In this document: positions 7,715 to 13,790 of the stretch, one piece after another
Layout of the letters: each line of letters opens with the position of its first letter
How positions within the stretch are numbered: position 1 is the first letter of the stretch
Origin: Acanthamoeba sp. SK_2022b
Lineage: Eukaryota > Discosea > Longamoebia > Acanthamoebidae
Reading direction: 5' to 3'
Assembly (NCBI GenBank): GCA_027943245.1
Contig: JANDJZ010000808.1
Location: forward strand, 1 to 13,790
Length of the DNA stretch: 13,790 nucleotides
Made by a program: the position numbers and the translations under genes
Notes under the pieces: model-generated
Database searches by the model: none
The model's input: the letters and a program-made list of their open reading frames with translations, nothing else
Told to the model about the DNA's origin: nothing

Positions 7715-10428
7715 ATGGCGGCGACCTTCTTTCCCCAGGGGATAGCTCACCTTAACGCTGCGGTGGCTCAGGACAAGGAGCAAAACTATCCCGAAGCGCT
7801 GAAGCTCTATGTCAAATCACTCGAATTCTTTATTGCTGGGCTTAAATGTATTTCCCCCCCCCCCAACTAGTCCTCATCAAATCAGCTTAGCTTCGTTGGG
7901 CATCAATAGATAGCAAGAACGAGAGAACAAATGCCTTGGTTCGCGCGAAGGCCAAGGAGTACATGTCCCGCGCCGAGAGGATCAGGGCTGCCCTCGACGC
8001 GGCGGCCTTGTCCGAAGCCAAGCAGAAGGCCGCTCCGCCAACTCAGACGCAACGTATGCCGCCGCCTGTGCAATAATCTGATCGTGCTCCCATCTGATCT
8101 TTCTGTTCACCACGCACGTGCATGCCAACCGGCAGCATCGACCGCGGCCGCGGGTCGGCTGGGCGGTCGGCAGCCCGACGAAGCGCTGCGCACTGCCCTG
8201 GGAGGTGCCAAACCAAACCGCCCACCTGCGCTTGCCCCCCCCCCCGCCGCGTGTGGTCTTCTGACCCGTGCCTGTGGCCCCCACCGCCCACCGCCCACCG
8301 CCCATCGGCTGGCTGCCAGATACGCTGCTGCACGAGAAGCCCAACCTCACGTGGGACGACGTGGCCGGATTGGATCAGGCGCGCAAGACCCTCGAGGAGG
8401 CCGTCCTCCTGCCCCAGAAGTTCCCGCAGATGTTTGTCGGTACTCTCACCCACCACCACCACCACCACCACCACCACCACCACCACCACCACCACCACCA
8501 CCACCACCACCACCACCACCACCGTGCTGATGGCAGGCCGCCGCCGGCCCCGCGATCGGTGGCAGGGAAGAGGAAGGCGTGGAAGGGCATCCTGCTGTAC
8601 GGACCGCCCGGCACGGGGAAGAGCTACCTGGCCAAGGTGATCGCCTCCGTAAGCAACGCCGCCTTCTTCTCCGTCTCCTCGGCCGACCTCGTCTCCAAGT
8701 ACTTTGGCCAGAGCGAGAAGTACGGGCTCCCCCCCCCACCAATGGGCTTTCCCCCGTATCGCCTGCCGCCGCTGTCCCGCCCTCTCGGCCACTCACGTTC
8801 GATTGTTCGCTCGGCAGGCTGGTGCGCGAGTTGTTTGTGATGGCGATGGAGAAGAAGCCGGCCAGTACGACCTCCCCCTCTCTTTGATGGCGTGCTGAAG
8901 AAGAAGACGAAGAAGAAACGGAGAAAAGGGAGAGGAAATCAAGTTTTTAAAGGCGTTGAGGGAGGTGCTGATGGTGTGGTGGTACTGCAGTCATATTCAT
9001 CGACGAGATCGACGCCATCTGCGGCAAGCGATCGGAGGGCCAGCAGGACTCCACCCTGCGCATGCAGACCGAGTTTCTGACCTGCATGACCGGTGCGTGC
9101 TCCTTCTCCCCATATCTGTCCTCTGCCACGGGGCACGACTTGACGCCTCCTTCCCCCCCCCCCCCTCCAACGCTCCTCTGCGCAGACATCGCCGAGGCCG
9201 AAGGGGTGCTCGTGATGGGCGCCACCAACAGGTCCGTTTTCTTTTCTTTTTGTTTCTTCGTTTTTCTCTCTCCTTCCCGCGCCTGCTGACGTCACCTCTT
9301 CTCTTTCTCTCTCTCCCCCGTCCAGGCCGTTTGACCTGGATCCCGCGGTCCGACGTCGTTTCGAGAAGCGGATCTACATCCCCCTCCCCAGCGAGCAGGC
9401 ACGAGCGCAGCTCTTCAAGAGTGCGTCCCCTCCGACTTCTTCCACGCAACCGCTCGTCGGGCTGTCTCACCACGCCTTTGCGATGTCATCTGCAGTCCAC
9501 TCGAAGGAGGAGGGGGTGCACCTGAGCGAGCAGGACTTCCAGCGGCTGGCCCGCCGCACCGATGGATTCTCCGGTTCTGACATCCAGAACACGTGCCGCG
9601 ACGCTCTCATGCAGCCGGGTATATATCCTGCTGCCCCCCCCCCAACACCCACGGTTGCTCCGCGATTTGGGTTTGTCGTTGGCATGACAACTCCTGACGG
9701 CCTCTCGCTCGCCGTCACGCTATGCGATGGTGCGCCATGCCAGTGCGCGAGTGTCTGCGCGCGCGTTACTGGCGCCCCGTGCAGGTGGAGGACGGGGAGG
9801 GTCGGGTGAGCCGTCGCTACGCGCCCTGCGCCGACCCGGACGTGGAGGGCGCCGTGCGTCTTGACATGATGCAGCTGTCGCCCGAGAGCCTCGTCGTGCC
9901 CGACGTCGGCCTGGTACGCCCCTCCTTCCGTGGACGTGAGTGTCGGGAGAGCTCTGCGCACGTTCCAACAGGGGCTCTCCCGGCCTTCCTTTCGAGACGT
10001 TGTCGCAAGGCCGGTGGCGGGCCCACCCGGTTGGGTGTAACGAGCGGTGACATGTGCTCGATCTGTCGACGCGCGTTGACGTGTTTCGCAGATCTCGAGC
10101 ACAGTGGCCTAATTTCTGCTCTCCATCAACGCGCGATCTGCAGGGCTATTTCGAGCAGACGCTGGCCGCGATCAAGCCGTCGGTGGGTAGCGAGGACATG
10201 AAGATGTACGAGGACTTCACGCGCATGTTCGGGATGGAGGGCACCACCGAGAGGGAGGAAGAGGAAGGAGACGGGGAGGAGGAGGAAGTGGTCATCGTCA
10301 CGCCGGACAAGGGCAAGGAGAAGCTGGTGGAGATGGAGGTCGACGCGCCCGGCCAAGGCGCCAAGAGACGACGCAAGAGCGGAGGCGGGGCGCCTGCTCT
10401 GGCCCGCCGCCCCGTCGTCGCCATGTAG
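7715..10428 (+). CDS. VPS4: Vacuolar protein sorting-associated protein 4 (ESCRT-III disassembly AAA-ATPase)
   Basis: Predicted 495 residues; ATP-driven disassembly of ESCRT-III in multivesicular-body sorting, cytokinesis and membrane repair. Exons: 7715-7847, 7910-8053, 8136-8204, 8320-8439, 8566-8719, 8818-8864, 8991-9092, 9186-9231, 9326-9420, 9496-9618, 9744-9913, 10144-10428; total 1488 nt in frame. An MIT domain (about 1-75) is followed by a short linker, then the AAA domain with Walker A GPPGTGKS (168-175), Walker B IIFIDE (223-228), GATNRP sensor region (268-273) and arginine fingers in RRRFEKR (281-287). DGFSGSDI and DALMQPVRE follow, and the Vps4-type C-terminal helix ends at FGMEG (about 434). 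Sixty-one further residues, acidic then basic, are unusual. Exon 3 (8136-8204) is small but restores [18 protein letters not shown] 7715 is preferred to an in-frame ATG at 7610 because the MIT domain starts at MAATFF. Confidence 0.93.
7852..7864 (+). repeat. Poly-C run in VPS4 intron 1
   Basis: A homopolymer of about 13 C just after the GTATTT donor of intron 7848-7909. Similar C runs follow donors elsewhere (8236-8246, 9153-9164, 9634-9643), so they are a regular component of introns here. Confidence 0.75.
8451..8523 (+). repeat. (CAC)24 repeat in a VPS4 intron
   Basis: Twenty-four CAC units inside inferred intron 8440-8565 (donor GTACTC, acceptor GGTGGCAG). Splicing joins FPQMFVG to [12 protein letters not shown] as expected for Vps4. 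The intron is 126 bp, a multiple of three, and stop-free, so retention would insert 24 consecutive His just before Walker A. Confidence 0.9.
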
Positions 10429-10502
10429 CGAGCAAGACCGGCCAAGTGGGAGACATGGAAGATGTGGCGTGTGTGGTGCTGGTGATTGAATTCGAACAAG
10501 TT
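10429..10502. other. 74-bp convergent spacer between VPS4 and the GATA-finger gene
   Basis: The VPS4 stop TAG (10426-10428) and the GATA-gene stop TAA (10505-10503) face each other across 74 bp. No AATAAA is seen on either strand. Both transcripts must terminate here or overlap as antisense. Confidence 0.8.
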
Positions 10503-11630
10503 TTAGTTGAGTAGAGTGTACAGGTTGGAACGCTTCTCCTGTTGGGGGGAGCCCACCGCCGGTGTAGTGGGCTCGTCGAGCATGGGCGACGAGTGGTTGA
10601 AGGGCAGAGGGGAGCTGACGGGTGACAGACCGCCATGGTCGCTGTCATGGCCGCACAGCGGGCTGTCCAGGACGCTGCGCCTCATAACGGCGCTATCGCT
10701 GTTGTTGTTGTTGTTGTTGTTGTTGGGAGTGTGGGCGGGCGTGACCTGCCTCTTCATTCGCCTCGTGTAGCGCATACCACACGCGTTACAAAGACTGCAC
10801 ATAAAACAGCAACGAGGAGACACGGGAAATGAGAAGAAGGTTCTATCTACGCGAAAATAGCGAAAGATGTGGAGTTGAGTAGAAGGAGGGAGAGGGGGGG
10901 GGGGACACGTACGTGCTCATGCCCTCGGGCCCAGAGCGCCACTGGTTGGTCTTGGTGCGGCCGCAGTCGAGGCACTTTTTGACGTCGTCGCTGGTGGTGG
11001 TGGTGGTGTCTGCGGTGGCCGGCGCCTCCTCCCTCCTCCTCCTCTTGGCGGTGGAGGACGGGGTGGCGTGAGCGAGCTCCGAGGCGCCTCCGTGCTTGAG
11101 CTTGCGCTTGCCGCTGGTCTTGCAGACGTCGACGGCACGGGGCGGAGACGCGGGAGCGCTGCTGCCGAGGCTGGCGGTGGCGACGGAAAGCGCCGCAGCA
11201 GAGGGGGTCGAGGTGGAGGGCGCGTCGATAAGCTTGACCTGCTGGTCGATGGCATCGCTCAGGGTCTGAAGGAGCACGTAGTGGAGGCTGCTCAGGACTC
11301 CGGTGTTCTCGGCCTCCTCGCTCACCGCACAAATCTGGCGAGCCATCTTGGCAATCTGAAGGCCGTACAGACAGAAGGGGTCAGTCCCATTGTTTCTTCT
11401 TTGATCAACGGTTGGTGGCCTTGCTCCTAGGACAGAGTTGCAACACATACGGTGGAAAAGATGGCGCGCTTATCGGCCACCGCCATGGCCGGCGGGACCG
11501 GCTGTAGCCCCGTAAAGAACGACGACGGCTGTGAAGGGCTGTGGCGGAGAAGATGTGCGGCTGTCGGTGGCAAGGAGAGGGACTGGAGGTTGAGAGTGTG
11601 AGGGAGAACACCGGGCTGCTGGTGGTGCAT
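10503..11630 (-). CDS. GATA-type zinc-finger transcription factor
   Basis: Predicted 304-residue DNA-binding protein. Exons: 11630-11451, 11355-10913, 10794-10503; introns start GTATGTGTTG and GTACGTGTCC and both end in CAG. The finger, residues 188-213, has the pattern C-X2-C-X18-C-X2-C (CLDCGRTKTNQWRSGPEG, then LCNACGMRY) followed by a basic tail TRRMKRQ. It is interrupted by the second intron between MS and TLCNAC. X18 spacing is typical of plant-type and many amoebozoan GATA fingers; animal and fungal fingers mostly have X17. Residues about 61-100 are helical (IAKMARQICAVSEEAEN) without a recognised domain. Basic clusters KRKLK and KRRRRE may direct nuclear import. An eight-Asn run follows the finger, encoded by an AAC repeat. 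The start is the ATG of MHHQQPGV; an upstream in-frame extension is not excluded. Confidence 0.88.
10701..10726 (-). repeat. AAC trinucleotide repeat encoding poly-Asn
   Basis: GTT repeats on + read as AAC on the coding strand and give eight consecutive Asn in the GATA-finger protein, after the zinc finger. Unlike most repeats in the window this one is in coding sequence. Confidence 0.85.
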
Positions 11631-12929
11631 GTAATTGACCAGGGAGAGGGTCGGTTGACGCGCTGTTGTCGCTGGTTGATGGGAGGGCAGTGGTATCCGG
11701 AGTAGTGGTGATGTGGTGTGGTGTAAGTTGACCTTGCAGGGGATGGGAAGGCGGTCGGGCCTTGGATCGGATCAGACGAGGGCCTCTACTCTATGGAACA
11801 GATGGAGCGCGTCAAAGACCGGCGGAGGGATTCACGAGTGCGGAGAAAGACAGAAGGTGAGGCGCGAAGCGAAGGAGTTGCTGTCTTGTAGGATAAAAGA
11901 TTTAGCCCGGGGCTGAGGTGTGGTGGAGGCTTGCTCGTGACGTGAACGGTGCGATGAATGCAGAAAGTCGGAGCACTCGCCCCCTCTCGTAGTACTTGTA
12001 GCACAAGCTCAGCCGTGTGGCAACCAATGGGAAGCAGCGCTACCTGGACCTGCGTGCTCGGCGTGCCTGCGGTGCTGGGCAGCAGCGGCCAGCTGCGCCT
12101 TTTTCTGTCTCCCGTGTGAGATGCACGTGGGTGGCAAACTTTCCAAAAGCCAAGTTTTCCCGTGCAGCACGGAGCACAGCCTGACCCGAAAACAGGTTGT
12201 CTTTGCGCGGTGACAACCTAGCTCAAGCACACCTCGCAACAACGCCGCCATTTACAACGTGAACGGTGTTCTTCGCAAACGGGCCCGGGATTGCGCGACC
12301 CGATCGCAGCAAACATTCTTCCAATGGGGCAAATGAGAAAAGACCTAATAGCTGTGCGGCAATTGGTGCTTTTTACCGACATCTCTCCAATGGTAGACCG
12401 AGATCATGTGTGGTGCTGGGAAACCTTCATTCCTCGCGTGCCCCAAGAGCTGGCTGACTTTTCATCGACTGTGCAACTAATGGCCATTGTTTAGATCGCA
12501 AGCATAGCAACAATTCTCGTCGTGGTGCCGTAGAGACGGGTACGCGGGTTTTAGGCCTTGTGCAACATTGAACGGCCTGAATCGAGGTATCGTTGCAGAA
12601 GGCTGCTCTGGATCCAGCGGATGTGGATTCTCTCTACCCCCGCCACTCATGCTGGTCGTATGCTTTTCCTTATCATCACCATTTAATAAAAAGAAATTTC
12701 TCCATGTCGACGGAAACGCCGACCACACCGCGTTTTGCCGCAGCAGCGCCACCCGTTCGGCCTTGTTGATTCACGGCGGCAGGGCGTTGCGAGAACAAAC
12801 TTGGTCGTATGCCTGACGACTACTAGAAAACAAAGAAGTTTAGCGAAAGAAGAGAAACGATAGAAGATCGAAAAGAACCACCCGATTACGAAAGGAATCG
12901 GGTAAGGAGGAGTACTATCCTTTGGAAAA
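11631..12929. other. 1.3-kb divergent intergenic region without a supported gene
   Basis: The region lies between the starts of the GATA-finger gene (-) and the His/Gly-rich gene (+) and probably holds both promoters and leaders. CCAAT occurs on + near 12024, 12319 and 12388, the last two in similar TCCAATGG contexts. A perfect 6-bp inverted repeat CCGTGC-A-GCACGG is at 12160-12172. An AT-rich TTTAATAAAA lies at about 12682-12691. Short open frames exist (for example 12251-12009 on -, starting ATGGCGGCG, and 11793-11891 on +, starting MEQMERVKD) but show no family motif or convincing splice partner. No tRNA pattern was seen. Confidence 0.55.
12881..12902 (+). promoter_or_regulatory. Small inverted repeat in the leader of the 12930 gene
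   Basis: CCCGATT and AATCGGG form a perfect 7-bp stem around an 8-base loop, ending 27 bases before the ATG at 12930. In RNA it would be a hairpin in the 5' leader; in DNA it could be a dyad binding site. No function is assigned. Confidence 0.4.
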
Positions 12930-13669
12930 ATGCATCACCACGCAGCACCTCCACATCACCATCAGCCTGGGGTCGGCATCGCGGTAGACGAGGATCTTTA
13001 TTTCAATCATGAATACTTTGACCCAGGCGCGAGTAATCAACCCGGTACGCTCCCCGCATTATATCTCCTTCTTTTTCCTCTCCTTCGCCTTCCTCGCACC
13101 AAGCCTTCCGTGCTGTGTTTCCCTCTTCCTCCTCCTCCCCCATCCCCCCCCAACGTTCCTTCGTTCTTTTTATTCGTAACCGAAGAGCGAAAAAGAGCGA
13201 ACGCGAAGAAAAACGGAGAATCTAGCGATGCGGCTGGCGGTTCTCCTCTACTGCGACTAATCTGCCTTATTCTTTCTTGGGGGGGGGGCTCCGTCTGTTT
13301 GGCCTGCTCCCGCAAAGACCTCTATGGCCAAATGGATCTGCCGGCGTTCGCCGTCGGGAGCGGCAGCGGCAGCGGCAGCGGCGTCAGGTTCGACCTCTCC
13401 CCGCGGCTGGCGCGGCTGTCCGGCGGCAGCAGCGGCTACTCGCTCTCGGGCGGCATGAGCGGCTTCTTGGCCTCGGGCGGCAGCAACGAGCTCTGGTCTC
13501 TCGGCTCCAGCGCACAGCCGCCAATGTACAATGGAGGCAGCGGAGCGGGCGGCTACCCGCCGCCGCAGCCGCAGCACAACACAGGCATGGGGGGCCAGGT
13601 CGCTCCGCCGGCAATGCCGCACGCGGTCTCGACCCCATCGCCCGGCACGGACGGCGAGCATCGCGACAG
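12930..13669 (+). CDS. Unknown His-, Gly/Ser- and Pro-rich protein, N-terminal part (3' partial)
   Basis: I do not recognise the family. Exon 1 (12930-13044) encodes MHHHAAPPHHHQPGV, then an acidic aromatic stretch DEDLYFNHEYFDPG. Intron 13045-13317 starts GTACGC and ends GCAAAG. Exon 2 (13318-13669) gives DLYGQMDLPAFAV, a (GS)n run, DLSPRLARLSGG, Gly/Ser-rich sequence and a Pro/Gln segment PPPQPQHN, ending at GACAG before donor GTGCGC. About 155 residues are visible, largely of disordered composition, as in transcriptional or RNA-binding regulators, but no DNA-binding domain is in view. The continuation lies beyond the window. Its short His-rich first exon resembles that of the divergent GATA-finger gene. 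Poly-G before the acceptor is notable. Confidence 0.55.
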
Positions 13670-13725
13670 GTGCGCGCGAGCGTTTCCCTCCGAACTCGCG
13701 GCTCCGAGTGTCGCACTCACCTCTG

Positions 13726-13726
<1 letters not shown>

Positions 13727-13784
<58 letters not shown>
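13727..13784 (+). repeat. (TG)n microsatellite at the window edge
   Basis: A nearly pure TG run of about 58 bp starting 55 bases into the inferred intron that begins at 13670. The sense strand of the gene carries TG. Confidence 0.9.
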
Positions 13785-13786
<2 letters not shown>

Positions 13787-13790
13787 GGTG

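Noticed and set aside
8375..8614. Poly-Trp, poly-Gly, poly-Val and poly-His open frames
   Set aside because: All are readings of the CAC repeat. Family alignment of Vps4 joins exons across it.
11793..11891. Short + ORF MEQMERVKDRRRDSR with a possible donor at its end
   Set aside because: No acceptor or downstream exon with coding character can be identified before the next gene.
12009..12251. Minus-strand ORF starting ATGGCGGCG as a separate gene
   Set aside because: Eighty residues with no family motif and no convincing partner exon; it may be leader sequence of the GATA-factor gene.
12568..12816. ORF of 82 residues on +
   Set aside because: It starts at a non-ATG codon and shows no motif; composition is like the surrounding spacer.

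Overview
The window reads as nuclear DNA of a GC-rich, intron-dense protist, most likely Acanthamoeba or a close amoebozoan relative. That assignment is an inference from short introns (about 60-275 bp), donors mostly of the GTRYGN type, heavy intronic microsatellites and the gene content. There are no prokaryotic operons, insertion sequences, CRISPR arrays or recognisable tRNA/rRNA genes. Gene models below were assembled by hand from splice signals, reading-frame continuity and family motifs. Every spliced CDS keeps a consistent frame across all junctions.

Layout from left to right: (1) the 3' part of a Furry/Tao3/Mor2-family cell-morphogenesis scaffold gene on + (about 65-3825, 13 exons); (2) a convergent TRAF7-like gene on - (6774-4096, 7 exons) with RING, TRAF zinc fingers, coiled coil and seven WD40 repeats; (3) an intronless histone H4 gene on - (7436-7104) with a lengthened N-terminal tail; (4) a divergent VPS4 AAA-ATPase gene on + (7715-10428, 12 exons) with an unusual 61-residue C-terminal tail; (5) a convergent GATA zinc-finger gene on - (11630-10503, 3 exons) whose stop lies 74 bp from the VPS4 stop; (6) a 1.3 kb spacer without a supported gene; (7) the 5' end of a His/Gly/Ser-rich protein gene of unknown function on + (from 12930), running off the window inside an intron that holds a long TG array.

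The genes do not form an evident pathway. They are ordinary cellular functions (polarity scaffold, ubiquitin ligase, chromatin, ESCRT disassembly, transcription factor) packed closely, with two convergent pairs and two divergent pairs. I see no new multi-gene system. The points worth following are: an H4 tail with an extra KGLGG module and an HV insertion; a VPS4 tail carrying a candidate SUMO-interacting motif and a nuclear-localisation-like cluster; an exon-per-blade WD40 layout with introns at one homologous position; three GC-AG introns; and intronic GT and CT microsatellites that always lie GT/CT on the transcribed gene's sense strand whichever way the gene points.
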